From Alkalidesulfovibrio alkalitolerans DSM 16529 (lineage in GTDB: Bacteria > Desulfobacterota > Desulfovibrionia > Desulfovibrionales > Desulfovibrionaceae): DNA of 64,000 bases. Shown in pieces: positions 1 through 8,933 of the stretch. The position numbers and the translations under genes are program-made. Location: contig NZ_ATHI01000006.1 of assembly GCF_000422245.1 (NCBI RefSeq), positions 1 through 64,000 of the forward strand. Direction: 5' to 3'. The notes under the pieces were generated by a model. It did no database searches and had not been told where the DNA came from. It was given only the letters and a program-made list of their open reading frames with translations. The first letter of the stretch is position 1. Each line of letters begins with the position of its first letter.

Positions 1-20
1 TCTCCGAGATCGTGGAGTAG
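1..20 (+). CDS. tuf: elongation factor Tu, C-terminal end (partial)
   Basis: The first 20 bases read, in one frame, as codons for SEIVE followed by TAG. This fits the C-terminus of EF-Tu in deltaproteobacteria, and tuf is the usual gene directly upstream of rpsJ when the str and S10 operons adjoin. Only the last five codons lie in the window, so the identification rests mainly on gene order. Confidence 0.6.
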
Positions 21-30
21 GGTGAACACT

Positions 31-348
31 ATGGCGACCATGACCAGCGATCGCATTCGCATCAAGCTCAGGGCATACGACTACCGCATTCTGGACAAGG
101 CCGTGGCGGAGATCGTGGACACGGCGCGGAACACGGGGGCGGCCATCGCCGGACCCATCCCGCTGCCCACGAACATCCACAAGACCACGGTGCAGCGCAG
201 CGTGCACATCGACAAAAAATCCCGGGAGCAGTTCGAGCAGCGCATCCACAAGCGCCTTCTCGACATCCTGGAGCCGACGCCGCAAACCGTCGACGCACTG
301 GGCAAGCTTTCGCTGCCCGCCGGCGTTGACGTGGAAATAAAGCTCTAG
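31..348 (+). CDS. rpsJ: 30S ribosomal protein S10
   Basis: S10 of the small-subunit head, also NusE in antitermination complexes. The conserved core SDRIRIKL...AYDYRILD starts near residue 5, and the C-terminus VDVEIKL is typical. The ATG at 31 is preferred over the GTG at 22 because AGGG at 19-22 sits about 8 bases before it; an ATG at 40 is also possible. It is the first complete gene of the superoperon, 10 bases after the tuf stop. Confidence 0.96.
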   Translation: MATMTSDRIRIKLRAYDYRILDKAVAEIVDTARNTGAAIAGPIPLPTNIHKTTVQRSVHIDKKSREQFEQRIHKRLLDILEPTPQTVDALGKLSLPAGVDVEIKL

Positions 349-358
349 CGAGGAAGCC

Positions 359-991
359 ATGGCGACGAAACTCGGAATTCTGGGCCGTAAGCTCGGCATG
401 ACCCGCGTCTTCACCGAAGACGGGACCGTCACCGCCGTGACCGCCGTCAAGGCCGGACCCTGCCCCATCGTGCAGATCAAAGACGCCGAGAAGGACGGAT
501 ACACCGCCCTGCAGGTCGGCTTCGAGGATATCCCCGAGCGCCTTGTGAACAAGCCGCTCAAGGGCCACTTGGCCAAGGCCGGCAAGGGACTGTACCGCAC
601 CCTTCAGGAGTTCCGCGTGGACTCCCTCGACGGGTACGAACTCGGCCAGGACCTGACCGTGGACATGTTCAAGGCCGGTGAAGTCGTCAAGGTCACCGGA
701 ACGTCCAAGGGAAAAGGGTTCCAGGGCGTCATGAAACGGCACCATTTCTCCGGCCTGCGCGATTCGCACGGCGCCGAGAAGGTTCACCGTTCGCCCGGTT
801 CCATCGGCAACCGCACGCAGCCCGGCCGCATCTTCAAGAACAAGCGCATGCCGGGTCACATGGGCGATCGCCGCGTGACCATCAAGAACATCGAGATCTT
901 CGAGATCCTCCCCGAGGAGAACGTCATCCTGGTCAAAGGCCAGGTGCCGGGCGCCAAGGGCGGTCTCGTGATGATCCGCAAGCAGGACTAG
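359..991 (+). CDS. rplC: 50S ribosomal protein L3
   Basis: L3 is an early-assembly protein near the peptidyl transferase centre. The product is 210 residues, normal for the family, with the start [14 protein letters not shown] and the central loop motif [14 protein letters not shown] that reaches into 23S rRNA. AGGAAG lies just before the ATG. It begins 10 bases after rpsJ. Confidence 0.98.
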   Translation: MATKLGILGRKLGMTRVFTEDGTVTAVTAVKAGPCPIVQIKDAEKDGYTALQVGFEDIPERLVNKPLKGHLAKAGKGLYRTLQEFRVDSLDGYELGQDLTVDMFKAGEVVKVTGTSKGKGFQGVMKRHHFSGLRDSHGAEKVHRSPGSIGNRTQPGRIFKNKRMPGHMGDRRVTIKNIEIFEILPEENVILVKGQVPGAKGGLVMIRKQD

Positions 992-1004
992 GCAGGTAAC
1001 GACA

Positions 1005-1625
1005 ATGGCGAGCGTGAAGATAGTCGACCAGAACAACGTCGAGGTGGGAAGCCTTGAGCTTTCCCCCGATGTCTTCGGCGTGGACGTGCGTCCCGAACTC
1101 TTGAACCTCGTGGTTCGTGCGCAGCGTGCTTCGGCTCGCTCCGGAACCCACAAGGTCAAGGGACGGGGCGAGGTCAGCGGCGGCGGCAAGAAGCCGTGGC
1201 GTCAGAAGGGTACCGGCCGCGCCCGCGTCGGTTCCAGCCGCAACCCTGTCTGGCGCGGCGGCGGAGTGGCCTTCGGCCCCACCCCCCGCTCCTACGACAT
1301 CAAGGTCAACAAGAAGGTCAAGAGCCTTGCCCTGAAGATGGCCCTGACCTCCAAGGCTCTGGGCGAGAAGCTGACCGTCGTGGACAGGTTCGACCTGCCC
1401 GAGATCAAGACCCGGCTTTTCGCCGACGTGGTTGGCAAGCTCGGCTTGAGAAAAGCCTTGATTGTTGTTGGCGGCCCTGATAAGACTCTCGCTCTTTCGG
1501 CCCGGAACCTTCCGCACGTGAAGGTGCTCGAAGCCGACCAACTGAGCGTTCTCGATGTGCTGACATACCCCGAGCTGGTGATGGTCAAAGAGGCCGTGAC
1601 GAGCGTCGAGGAAAGGTTGAAGTAA
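1005..1625 (+). CDS. rplD: 50S ribosomal protein L4
   Basis: L4 lines the peptide exit tunnel and, in E. coli, represses the S10 operon. The product is 206 residues. The tunnel-loop region GGGKKPWRQKGTGRARVGS at about residues 61-79 is intact. It lies 13 bases after rplC and ends just before rplW. No L4-type leader can be assessed because the operon start is outside the window. Confidence 0.98.
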   Translation: MASVKIVDQNNVEVGSLELSPDVFGVDVRPELLNLVVRAQRASARSGTHKVKGRGEVSGGGKKPWRQKGTGRARVGSSRNPVWRGGGVAFGPTPRSYDIKVNKKVKSLALKMALTSKALGEKLTVVDRFDLPEIKTRLFADVVGKLGLRKALIVVGGPDKTLALSARNLPHVKVLEADQLSVLDVLTYPELVMVKEAVTSVEERLK

Positions 1626-1626
1626 G

Positions 1627-1917
1627 ATGGACTACACGCAGATTCTCCTCAAGCCCGCCGTCTCCGAGAAGGCGACGTTCGTCAAGGAAGTGGGCGGTCA
1701 GGTGGTCTTCTATGTCCACGACAAGGCGAATAAGATCGAGATCAAGAAGGCGGTCGAGACGGCCTTCGCGGTCAAGGTCACCGACGTCAACGTCGTCCGC
1801 AAGAGCCCCTCGCCGCGCAAGAAGTTCGGTAAGGTCGTCGGTAAGGTGCCCGGATACAAGAAGGCCTACGTTTCGTTGGCCGAGGGCGACAAGATAGAGT
1901 TCTTCGAAGGAGTCTAG
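1627..1917 (+). CDS. rplW: 50S ribosomal protein L23
   Basis: L23 forms the docking site for trigger factor and SRP at the exit of the ribosomal tunnel. It is 96 residues, a normal length, with the conserved N-terminus ([11 protein letters not shown]) and the loop [10 protein letters not shown]. It starts one base after the rplD stop codon, so translational coupling is likely. Confidence 0.97.
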   Translation: MDYTQILLKPAVSEKATFVKEVGGQVVFYVHDKANKIEIKKAVETAFAVKVTDVNVVRKSPSPRKKFGKVVGKVPGYKKAYVSLAEGDKIEFFEGV

Positions 1918-1919
1918 CG

Positions 1920-2750
1920 ATGGCCGTGCGCAAGCTGAAGCCCACCTCCGCCGGATGCCGATTCCAGATGGTCTCCTCGTTCGAGGAGATCACGAAAAAG
2001 GCGCCCGAGAAGTCCCTGACCGAGGGACTGCGGAAGAAGTCCGGCCGCAACTGTTACGGCCGGATCACTTCCCGTCGGCGCGGAGGCGGACATAAAAAGC
2101 TTTATCGTATCATCGACTTCAAGCGCAACAAGGTCGACATCCCGGCCAAGGTCGCCGCGGTCGAGTACGACCCCAACCGCAGCGCCCGCATCGCCCTGCT
2201 GCATTATGCCGACGGCGAGAAGCGCTACATTCTGGCCCCCGTGGGGGTGAAGGTCGGCGACGTCCTTCTCTCCGGAGAGAAGGCCGACATCAAACCCGGC
2301 AATGCCATGCATCTCGGTCGCATCCCCACCGGCACGGTGGTGCACAATATCGAGTTGCAGCCCGGTCGTGGCGGACAGTTTTGCCGCGCCGCTGGAACTT
2401 ATGCCCAGCTCGTGGCCAAGGAAGGCAAGTACGCCCTGCTGCGGCTGCCTTCCGGCGAGATTCGCAACGTGCTTTCCGCCTGCGTGGCCACCATCGGCCA
2501 AGTTGGCAACATCCAGCACGAGAACATCTCGCTGGGCAAGGCCGGTCGCAACCGCTGGCTCGGGCGTCGTCCCATGGTCCGCGGCGTGGCCATGAACCCC
2601 GTCGACCACCCTCTGGGCGGCGGCGAGGGCAAGTCCTCCGGCGGTCGCCATCCGTGCACGCCGTGGGGCAAGCCGACCAAGGGCTACAAGACCCGCAAGC
2701 CGAACAAGTCTTCGTCCAAGCTGATCGTGAAGCGGCGCGGCGAGAAATAG
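1920..2750 (+). CDS. rplB: 50S ribosomal protein L2
   Basis: L2 is needed for subunit association and peptidyl transfer. The product is 276 residues. The conserved C-terminal part carries the [15 protein letters not shown] segment, including the histidine linked to peptidyl transferase activity, followed by the basic tail [11 protein letters not shown]. It starts 2 bases after rplW. Confidence 0.98.
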   Translation: MAVRKLKPTSAGCRFQMVSSFEEITKKAPEKSLTEGLRKKSGRNCYGRITSRRRGGGHKKLYRIIDFKRNKVDIPAKVAAVEYDPNRSARIALLHYADGEKRYILAPVGVKVGDVLLSGEKADIKPGNAMHLGRIPTGTVVHNIELQPGRGGQFCRAAGTYAQLVAKEGKYALLRLPSGEIRNVLSACVATIGQVGNIQHENISLGKAGRNRWLGRRPMVRGVAMNPVDHPLGGGEGKSSGGRHPCTPWGKPTKGYKTRKPNKSSSKLIVKRRGEK

Positions 2751-2765
2751 CAGGAGTAACCGGAC

Positions 2766-3053
2766 ATGCCCAGGTCACTGAAGAAGGGTCCCTTCGTGGA
2801 CGCCTCGATAGTCAAGAAAGTGCAAAAGGCCGCCGAGACCCAGGACCGCCGCGTCATCAAGACCTGGTCCAGGCGCTCCACCATCCTTCCGGACATGGTC
2901 GGCATGACCTTCGCGGTGCACAACGGCCGCAAGTTCATCCCGGTCTTCGTGACCGAGAACATGGTCGGTCACAAGCTTGGCGAGTTCGCGCCTACCCGGA
3001 CCTTCTTCGGCCACTCGGTGGACAAGAAGTCCAAGGCCGCGGGCAAGAAGTAG
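2766..3053 (+). CDS. rpsS: 30S ribosomal protein S19
   Basis: S19 sits in the 30S head with S13 and contacts the A-site tRNA. The 95-residue product opens with the typical [12 protein letters not shown] and contains [15 protein letters not shown] and the C-terminal [13 protein letters not shown] block. It is in canonical order between rplB and rplV. Confidence 0.98.
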   Translation: MPRSLKKGPFVDASIVKKVQKAAETQDRRVIKTWSRRSTILPDMVGMTFAVHNGRKFIPVFVTENMVGHKLGEFAPTRTFFGHSVDKKSKAAGKK

Positions 3054-3065
3054 GGAGAGGGAACG

Positions 3066-3398
3066 ATGGAAGCCAAAGCCGTCGCCAAGTTCGTGCGCAT
3101 CTCGCCGCGCAAGACCCGGCTCGTCGCCGACAACATCAAGGGGATGCCTGTGGAGGACGCCATGAACGTCCTTCGCTTCACCCCCAAAAAGGCCGCCAAG
3201 GAACTGAACAAGGTCCTGCGCTCGGCCATAGCCAATGCCGGTCAACTGCCCGGTGTGGATGTGGACTCGCTCTACATCAAGAGTGTCATCGTCAACGAGG
3301 GTCCCACCTGGAAGCGGATCATGCCTCGCGCCATGGGCCGCGCCTACCGTATCCTCAAGAGGACCAGCCACATCACCATCGTGGTTGACGAGAGCTAA
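3066..3398 (+). CDS. rplV: 50S ribosomal protein L22
   Basis: L22 has a long beta hairpin that lines the exit tunnel beside L4. The product is 110 residues with the start EAKAVAKFVRISPRKTRLVA and the C-terminal block MPRAMGRAYRILKRTSHITI. GGGAG precedes the ATG, 12 bases after rpsS. Confidence 0.98.
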   Translation: MEAKAVAKFVRISPRKTRLVADNIKGMPVEDAMNVLRFTPKKAAKELNKVLRSAIANAGQLPGVDVDSLYIKSVIVNEGPTWKRIMPRAMGRAYRILKRTSHITIVVDES

Positions 3399-3407
3399 GG
3401 GGACGTC

Positions 3408-4046
3408 ATGGGTCAGAAAGTACATCCCTACGGGTTCAGGCTCGGGTACAACAAGAACTGGCTTTCCCGCTGGTTCAGCAAGAAAGACTACCCCGGCTTC
3501 GTGCTCGAGGACGACAAGATTCGCAAGTACGCGAAAAAGGTGCTCTTCCACGCTGGCATCTCGAAAATCGAGATCGAACGCGCGGGCGGCAAGGTCCGGA
3601 TCATCGTGCACACCGCGCGTCCCGGCATCGTGATCGGACGTAAGGGCGTGGAGATCGAGAAAATCCGCGACAACATGCGCAAGAAGTTCGGACGCGAAAT
3701 CGCCATCGAGGTTGTCGAGATCCGCCGTCCCGAGACCGACGCCCAACTCGTGGCCGAGTCCATCGCCACCCAGCTTGAGCGTCGCGTGGCCTTCCGTCGC
3801 GCCATGAAGCGCACTGTGGGCATTGCCCGCAAGTTCGGCGCCGAAGGCATCAAGGTCGCCTGCGCAGGTCGCCTGGCCGGAGCCGAGATCGCCCGCAGCG
3901 AGTGGTATCGCGACGGCCGCGTGCCCCTGCAGACCCTCCGCGCGGACCTGGACTTCGGCTTTGCCGAGGCCAAGACCACGTATGGCGTCATTGGCGTCAA
4001 GGTCTGGATTTTCAAGGGTGAGATTCTGGATGAGGTGGAACAATAA
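3408..4046 (+). CDS. rpsC: 30S ribosomal protein S3
   Basis: S3 forms part of the mRNA entry channel. The 212-residue product opens with [14 protein letters not shown] type II KH domain follows with the loop [15 protein letters not shown] at about residues 70-84, then the C-terminal domain with [20 protein letters not shown]. Its stop codon overlaps the rplP start by one base (TAATG). Confidence 0.98.
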   Translation: MGQKVHPYGFRLGYNKNWLSRWFSKKDYPGFVLEDDKIRKYAKKVLFHAGISKIEIERAGGKVRIIVHTARPGIVIGRKGVEIEKIRDNMRKKFGREIAIEVVEIRRPETDAQLVAESIATQLERRVAFRRAMKRTVGIARKFGAEGIKVACAGRLAGAEIARSEWYRDGRVPLQTLRADLDFGFAEAKTTYGVIGVKVWIFKGEILDEVEQ

Positions 4047-4459
4047 TGCTCGCTCCCAAGAGACTGAAATTTCGTAAGCGGCAAAAGGGCCGCCTCAAGG
4101 GCAACGCGCAGACCGGCAACCTCGTCTCGTTCGGCGAGGTCGGTCTGAAGTGTCTTGAGCACGGCAAGATCACGGCGCAGCAGATCGAGGCCGCCCGTAT
4201 CGCCATCACCCGTCACGTCAAGCGCGGCGGCAAGGTCTGGATCCGGATATTCCCGGATCATCCGATCACCGCCAAGCCCGCCGAAGTCCGTCAGGGCAAG
4301 GGTAAGGGCGCGCCTGTCGGCTGGGTCGCCCCGGTGCAGCCCGGACGGATCATGTACGAACTCGCCGGCGTGGACATCGAGGTGGCCAAGGTCGCCCTGA
4401 CCCGCGCCGCGCACAAGCTGCCGGTGAAGACGGCCATCGTGGTCAGGGAGGCGATCTAA
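4046..4459 (+). CDS. rplP: 50S ribosomal protein L16
   Basis: L16 organises the A-site tRNA elbow region of the large subunit. The product is 137 residues, with N-terminal [14 protein letters not shown] and the conserved loop [15 protein letters not shown]. It begins one base inside the rpsC stop codon, a coupled start, and is followed immediately by rpmC. Confidence 0.98.
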   Translation: MLAPKRLKFRKRQKGRLKGNAQTGNLVSFGEVGLKCLEHGKITAQQIEAARIAITRHVKRGGKVWIRIFPDHPITAKPAEVRQGKGKGAPVGWVAPVQPGRIMYELAGVDIEVAKVALTRAAHKLPVKTAIVVREAI

Positions 4460-4460
4460 G

Positions 4461-4652
4461 ATGGAAATGAAAGCCATCCGCGAACTGGACGCTGGAAAAC
4501 TGGACGCCAAGCTTGCCGAGTTCCGCCAGGAACTCTTCAACCTTCGCTTCCAGCACGCCACCGCGCAGCTTGAGAACACGCAGCGCATCAAGGCCGTGAA
4601 GCAGTCCATCGCCCGCATCCTCACCGTGAAGAACGATTCAGGCAAGGCGTAG
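4461..4652 (+). CDS. rpmC: 50S ribosomal protein L29
   Basis: L29 is a small two-helix protein next to L23 at the tunnel exit. The product is 63 residues, a normal length, with the signature EFRQELFNLRFQHATAQLEN at about residues 15-34. It starts one base after rplP. Confidence 0.96.
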   Translation: MEMKAIRELDAGKLDAKLAEFRQELFNLRFQHATAQLENTQRIKAVKQSIARILTVKNDSGKA

Positions 4653-4661
4653 GTGACACGC

Positions 4662-4922
4662 ATGATCGAGAAGAAGAGCAACAAGCGGGAATTCGTGGGC
4701 GAGGTCGTCTCCGACAAGAACGACAAAACCATTGTCGTCAGCGTCGAGACCTTGGTCAAGCACCCGCTGCTTGGCAAGTACATCCGCCGTCGCAACAAGT
4801 TCATGGCGCACGATCCGAACAATGAGTGCGCCATCGGTGACAAGGTGCAGATCGTCGAGTCCCGGCCGCTGTCCGCCCGGAAGCGCTGGCATCTCGTTAA
4901 GATCGTGGAAAAAGCTGTCTAA
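4662..4922 (+). CDS. rpsQ: 30S ribosomal protein S17
   Basis: S17 is a primary 16S rRNA binder with an OB fold. The product is 86 residues and contains [14 protein letters not shown] and the [14 protein letters not shown] block. The ATG at 4662 is chosen because AGGTG at 4651-4655 lies 6 bases before it. The GTG at 4653, which would add three residues, overlaps that ribosome site. Confidence 0.96.
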   Translation: MIEKKSNKREFVGEVVSDKNDKTIVVSVETLVKHPLLGKYIRRRNKFMAHDPNNECAIGDKVQIVESRPLSARKRWHLVKIVEKAV

Positions 4923-4944
4923 GCTTTCGTAAAGGAAAACGGCA

Positions 4945-5313
4945 ATGATCCAGGTTCAATCCCGGCTCGACGTCGCGGACAATTCCGGCGCCAAGGAAGT
5001 CATGTGCATCAAGGTGCTGGGCGGTTCCAAGCGTCGTTACGCGAGCGTCGGCGACATCATCGTGGTTTCGGTCAAGGACGCCATGCCCCACGCCAAGGTG
5101 AAGAAGGGCGACGTCATGTTCGCGGTTGTGGTGCGGACCAAGAAGGAGATCGGTCGTCCCGACGGCACCTTCATCAAGTTCGACAACAACTCCGCCGTCA
5201 TTTTGTCCAAGCAGTTCGAGCCCGTCGGCACCCGCATTTTCGGTCCCGTGGCCAGGGAACTGCGCGGCAAGAACTTCATGAAGATCGTCTCCCTGGCCCC
5301 CGAAGTGCTGTAG
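4945..5313 (+). CDS. rplN: 50S ribosomal protein L14
   Basis: L14 lies at the subunit interface and contacts 16S rRNA. The 122-residue product has the classical length and pattern: [18 protein letters not shown] at the start, [20 protein letters not shown] in the middle and [12 protein letters not shown] at the end. It opens 22 bases after rpsQ, with AAAGGAAA upstream. Confidence 0.98.
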   Translation: MIQVQSRLDVADNSGAKEVMCIKVLGGSKRRYASVGDIIVVSVKDAMPHAKVKKGDVMFAVVVRTKKEIGRPDGTFIKFDNNSAVILSKQFEPVGTRIFGPVARELRGKNFMKIVSLAPEVL

Positions 5314-5346
5314 GCCGAGGAACGGGGAAGGAGAGCGAGGAATACC

Positions 5347-5682
5347 ATGGAAGCCAAGAATTATCGCGTCCGCAAGGACGACAAGGTCCAGATCCTGGCT
5401 GGCAAGGACAAGGGCAAGGTCGGCAAGGTGCTGAAGGTCCTGAAGAAGAGGGACTGCGTCATCGTCGAGAAGGTGAACGTGGTCAAGCGCCATACCCGCG
5501 GCAACCCTTACAGCGGCCAGGCCGGCGGCATCCTGGACAAGGAAGCCCCGATCCACGTGTCCAACGTGGCCGTCGTTTGCGACGCCTGCACCAAGGCCAC
5601 CCGCGTCGGGTACCGCTACACCGAGGACGGAACCAAGGTGCGTTTCTGCAAGAAATGCAACGAGATCATCAAGGCGGGATAG
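5347..5682 (+). CDS. rplX: 50S ribosomal protein L24, zinc-ribbon form
   Basis: L24 initiates large-subunit assembly and sits near the tunnel exit. The 111-residue product has the KOW motif [18 protein letters not shown] at about residues 10-27. The C-terminal part carries two CxxC pairs, VVCDACTK near residues 77-84 and RFCKKC near 99-104, which predict a bound zinc. This cysteine-bearing form is seen in several deltaproteobacteria. It lies 33 bases after rplN. Confidence 0.96.
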   Translation: MEAKNYRVRKDDKVQILAGKDKGKVGKVLKVLKKRDCVIVEKVNVVKRHTRGNPYSGQAGGILDKEAPIHVSNVAVVCDACTKATRVGYRYTEDGTKVRFCKKCNEIIKAG

Positions 5683-5686
5683 CACC

Positions 5687-6226
5687 ATGACGACTCTGGA
5701 AAAGCTGTACAAGGAAAAGATCGCCCCCGAACTGACCAAGGAGTTCGGATACAAGTCGTCGATGCAGATCCCCCGGCTGCGCTCGGTGCATCTGAACATC
5801 GGTCTTGGCGAGGCCAGCCAGAACCACAAGCTGATCGAGGAGGCGGTGAACGAGCTGACCCGTATCTCCGGTCAGAAGGCCGTGATCACCAAGGCCAAGA
5901 AGTCCATCGCTTCGTTCAAGCTTCGTGAAGGGCAGCCCGTGGGTTGCCGCGTGACGCTGCGTGGCGAGCGCATGTGGGATTTCATCGACAAGCTGGTGAA
6001 CTTCTCCCTGCCGCGCGTCCGCGACTTCCGTGGTGTGCAGGACAAGGGATTCGATGGACGCGGCAACTTCACCATGGGCGTCCGCGAGCACACCATCTTC
6101 CCCGAGATCGACATCGAAAAAGTTGATCGGGTGAAGGGCATGAACATCACCTTTGTCACGACCGCGTCCAGCGACAAGGAGTCCAAGCAACTCCTGTCCC
6201 TGCTCGGCATGCCCTTCAGGAAATAA
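5687..6226 (+). CDS. rplE: 50S ribosomal protein L5
   Basis: L5 binds 5S rRNA and contacts P-site tRNA. The product is 179 residues, with [17 protein letters not shown] in the first domain and [21 protein letters not shown] in the second. It starts 4 bases after rplX in canonical order. Confidence 0.98.
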   Translation: MTTLEKLYKEKIAPELTKEFGYKSSMQIPRLRSVHLNIGLGEASQNHKLIEEAVNELTRISGQKAVITKAKKSIASFKLREGQPVGCRVTLRGERMWDFIDKLVNFSLPRVRDFRGVQDKGFDGRGNFTMGVREHTIFPEIDIEKVDRVKGMNITFVTTASSDKESKQLLSLLGMPFRK

Positions 6227-6237
6227 GGAGTTTCGAA

Positions 6238-6423
6238 ATGGCCCGCACCTCTCTTATGGTCAAGGCGCGCCGCAAGCCCAAGTTTTCCGCCCGCGCCTAC
6301 AACCGCTGCCCCATCTGCGGCCGGTCGCGCGCGTATCTTCGCAGGTATGGCGTCTGCCGTATCTGCTTCCGCAACAAGGCCCTGCGCGGCGAACTGCCCG
6401 GCGTGCGCAAGTCGAGCTGGTAG
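6238..6423 (+). CDS. rpsN: 30S ribosomal protein S14, zinc-binding type Z
   Basis: S14 is a 30S head protein. The 61-residue length and two cysteine pairs, [20 protein letters not shown] at about residues 24-43, define the short zinc-binding form rather than the 101-residue zinc-free form. AAGGAG lies upstream of the ATG, 11 bases after rplE. Confidence 0.98.
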   Translation: MARTSLMVKARRKPKFSARAYNRCPICGRSRAYLRRYGVCRICFRNKALRGELPGVRKSSW

Positions 6424-6454
6424 TCGAGAAAGGCAGTAGTGAGGAGAATGAGCA

Positions 6455-6838
6455 ATGGCTGTGAGTGATCCCGTTGCCGACATGCTGGCCCGGCTGCGCA
6501 ACGCGCACCAGGGGCTGCACGCCAAGGTCAACGTGCCCGTTTCCAAGATGAAGGCCGACATCGCGCGCATCCTGAAGGATGAAGGCTTCATCGCCGACTA
6601 CGAGGTCGGCGAGCGCGACATGGTCGTCACCCTGAAGTACGTAGGCGGCAAGCCGGTCATTACCGGTACCAAGAAGGTCTCCAAGCCCGGCCGACGCGTG
6701 TATGTCGGCGTTGGTGAGATCCCGCGCGTGCGCAACGGCCTGGGCATCTGTGTCCTGTCCACCTCCAAGGGGGTCATGGACGGGGAGAGAGCCGCCACCG
6801 AAAAGGTCGGCGGCGAGCTGCTCTGCGAAATCTGGTAA
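6455..6838 (+). CDS. rpsH: 30S ribosomal protein S8
   Basis: S8 binds the central domain of 16S rRNA and, in E. coli, represses the spc operon. The product is 127 residues, with the start [15 protein letters not shown] and the conserved C-terminal [25 protein letters not shown] lies 8 to 13 bases before the ATG. Confidence 0.98.
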   Translation: MAVSDPVADMLARLRNAHQGLHAKVNVPVSKMKADIARILKDEGFIADYEVGERDMVVTLKYVGGKPVITGTKKVSKPGRRVYVGVGEIPRVRNGLGICVLSTSKGVMDGERAATEKVGGELLCEIW

Positions 6839-6851
6839 GGGGAATCGAACC

Positions 6852-7391
6852 ATGTCCAGAATCGGCAAGAATCATATCGATCTGCCCAGCGGCGTCGAGG
6901 TGAGGGTCGGAATCGACACCATCGAGATCAAGGGCCCCAAGGGCGCCCTGATCACGCCGCGTCACGAGAAGATCGCCTACGAGATCGAGGGCTCCACCGT
7001 GCGTCTGACGCGGGTGGACGAGAGCCGTGCCGCGCGTGAGCAGCACGGTCTGCGCCGCACCCTGCTCGCCAACTGCGTCGAGGGTGTGACCAAGGGCTAC
7101 CAGAAGGAGCTCGAGGTCGTGGGCGTCGGTTACAAGCTTCAGGTCCAGGGCGCGAGCGTGGTGCTCTCGGTGGGATACTCCCATCCCGTGAACTTCCCGC
7201 TGCCCAAGGGCATTGAGGCCAAGGCCGAAGGCAACAAGCTGACCATCATGGGAATCGACAAGCAACTGGTCGGCGAGGTGGCTGCCCAGATTCGCCGCGT
7301 GCGCCCGCCCGAACCGTTCAAGGGCAAGGGCATCAAGTACGCGGGTGAGCAGATCCGCCGCAAGGCCGGCAAGTCCGGCGGCAAGAAATAG
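6852..7391 (+). CDS. rplF: 50S ribosomal protein L6
   Basis: L6 lies near the factor-binding site of the large subunit. The product is 179 residues from the ATG at 6852, opening MSRIGKNHIDLPSGVEV, with the C-terminal signature RVRPPEPFKGKGIKYAGE. An open frame reaches further upstream inside rpsH, but homology and the GGGGAATC ribosome site place the start here. Confidence 0.98.
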   Translation: MSRIGKNHIDLPSGVEVRVGIDTIEIKGPKGALITPRHEKIAYEIEGSTVRLTRVDESRAAREQHGLRRTLLANCVEGVTKGYQKELEVVGVGYKLQVQGASVVLSVGYSHPVNFPLPKGIEAKAEGNKLTIMGIDKQLVGEVAAQIRRVRPPEPFKGKGIKYAGEQIRRKAGKSGGKK

Positions 7392-7421
7392 CCGCCGTAA
7401 TGCCACAAAAGGAATGACGCC

Positions 7422-7781
7422 ATGAAGCTGACCAAGGAAGAACAGCGCAAACGTCGCAAGTTGCGCATCCGCAAGAAGATCTCCGGCTCGGCCGAACGGC
7501 CCAGGCTGGTCGTCTTCCGCTCCAACCGGCACATCTATGCCCAGTTGGTGAACGACGACACGGGGCAGACGATCTTGTCCTCCTCGACGCTCTCGCTCGT
7601 CAAGGCCGGGCAGGCCGTCAAGTTGGACAAGGCCTCGGCGGCCGTCGTCGGCAAGGACGTGGCCGAGAAGGCCAAGGCCATGAACATCGAGGCCGTCGTG
7701 TTCGACCGCAACGGCTACAAGTACCACGGCCGCATCCAGTCGCTCGCAGAGGGCGCCCGGGAAGCCGGACTGAAATTCTAA
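7422..7781 (+). CDS. rplR: 50S ribosomal protein L18
   Basis: L18 binds 5S rRNA together with L5. The product is 119 residues, with a basic N-terminus ([15 protein letters not shown]), [16 protein letters not shown] in the core and the C-terminal [28 protein letters not shown] precedes the start, 30 bases after rplF. Confidence 0.98.
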   Translation: MKLTKEEQRKRRKLRIRKKISGSAERPRLVVFRSNRHIYAQLVNDDTGQTILSSSTLSLVKAGQAVKLDKASAAVVGKDVAEKAKAMNIEAVVFDRNGYKYHGRIQSLAEGAREAGLKF

Positions 7782-7796
7782 GGAGTGGAAGCCGTC

Positions 7797-8291
7797 ATGG
7801 CCGAGACCAACGATACCGGACACATCGAAAAGATCGTCTACCTGAACCGCGTGGCCAAGGTCGTCAAGGGCGGCCGTCGTTTCAGCTTCAGCGCCCTGGT
7901 GGTGGTCGGCGACGGCAAGGGTAAGGTCGGCTGCGGCCTGGGCAAGGCCAACGAGGTCCCCGAGGCCATTCGCAAGGCCTCCGACCGCGCCAAAAAGGAC
8001 ATGATCGAGGTTCCCCTGATCGACGGCACCCTGCCGTATGAGATCCTGGGTGAATTCGGCGCCGCCAATGTGCTTCTCAAGCCCGCGAGCAAGGGTACCG
8101 GCATCATCGCCGGCGGCCCGGTGCGCGCGATCATGGAGGCCGCCGGCGTCAGCGACATCCTGACCAAGGCCATCGGCACCAACAATCCCCACAACGTGGT
8201 CAAGGCGGCCCTGGCCGGCTTAGCGTCGATCATCAGCGCCGACGCCATGTCCGACATCCGCGGCAAGGCCTTGTCCACGCCGAGGAAATAA
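7797..8291 (+). CDS. rpsE: 30S ribosomal protein S5
   Basis: S5 acts in decoding fidelity and helps form the mRNA entry site. The product is 164 residues from the ATG at 7797, placed by AGGAG at 7781-7785. A GTG at 7785 overlaps that ribosome site and is unlikely. Visible blocks are [20 protein letters not shown] and the [18 protein letters not shown] loop. Confidence 0.98.
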   Translation: MAETNDTGHIEKIVYLNRVAKVVKGGRRFSFSALVVVGDGKGKVGCGLGKANEVPEAIRKASDRAKKDMIEVPLIDGTLPYEILGEFGAANVLLKPASKGTGIIAGGPVRAIMEAAGVSDILTKAIGTNNPHNVVKAALAGLASIISADAMSDIRGKALSTPRK

Positions 8292-8304
8292 GGGAGCGCC
8301 CGTC

Positions 8305-8472
8305 ATGAAGATCACGCTCACGCGCAGCGCCATTGGCGCCACGCCGAAACAGCGCAAGGTGCTCGAGGCTCTGGGGCTGCGCAGCATCCGGCAAACCAAG
8401 ATCTATCCCGACAATGACGCCATGCGCGGCATGGTCAAGCATGTCGCCCATTTGGTGGAGGTTCAGGAATAA
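8305..8472 (+). CDS. rpmD: 50S ribosomal protein L30
   Basis: L30 is a small, non-universal large-subunit protein. This 55-residue frame reads MKITLTRSAIGATPKQRKVL and continues through LGLRSIRQTKIYPDN. AGGGAG lies upstream. Its TAA overlaps the rplO ATG by one base. Length, motif and position between rpsE and rplO all fit. Confidence 0.96.
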   Translation: MKITLTRSAIGATPKQRKVLEALGLRSIRQTKIYPDNDAMRGMVKHVAHLVEVQE

Positions 8473-8918
8473 TGCAACTGCACGAACTCTATCCCTTCCC
8501 CGAGGAGCGGCAGACCAAGAAACGCCTTGGTCGCGGCCGTGGTTCGGGTCTCGGCAAGACCTCCGGCAAGGGCCATAAAGGCCAGCGTTCCCGCTCCGGC
8601 GGCGGCGTCAAGGCTGGATTCGAAGGCGGCCAGATGCCCCTTCAGCGTCGCCTGCCCAAGCGCGGCTTCAAGAATTTCAATCGCGTCGAATACGCTGCGT
8701 TGAATCTTGACGCCCTGGCCAAGGCCTTCGAGGGCCAGGCCGAGGTGACCCTTGAGGACATCTACACCAAGGGGCTGTGCTCCCGGAATCTTCCCGTGAA
8801 GATCCTGGGACGCGGCGAGCTTGCCGCCTCCATGACCATCGAAGCGCATCGCTTCAGCGTCACGGCCAAGGAAAAGATCGAGAAGGCCGGCGGCTCCGCC
8901 AAGGCCCTCGAAGCATAA
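8472..8918 (+). CDS. rplO: 50S ribosomal protein L15
   Basis: L15 is a late-assembly protein with an extended N-terminus. The product is 148 residues, with the glycine/lysine-rich segment KRLGRGRGSGLGKTSGKGHK at about residues 17-36 and the KRGFKNFNRVEYA block. It starts within the rpmD stop codon, so coupling is likely, and precedes secY. Confidence 0.98.
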   Translation: MQLHELYPFPEERQTKKRLGRGRGSGLGKTSGKGHKGQRSRSGGGVKAGFEGGQMPLQRRLPKRGFKNFNRVEYAALNLDALAKAFEGQAEVTLEDIYTKGLCSRNLPVKILGRGELAASMTIEAHRFSVTAKEKIEKAGGSAKALEA

Positions 8919-8933
8919 ACGACGGAAGGGGAC

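Noticed and set aside
68-1189. Long minus-strand open frames opposite ribosomal genes (for example 68-1189, 2775-4043, 6774-8192, 8943-10496)
   Set aside because: They are shadows produced by high-GC codon bias. They lie antisense to certain ribosomal and secY genes and show no domain pattern.
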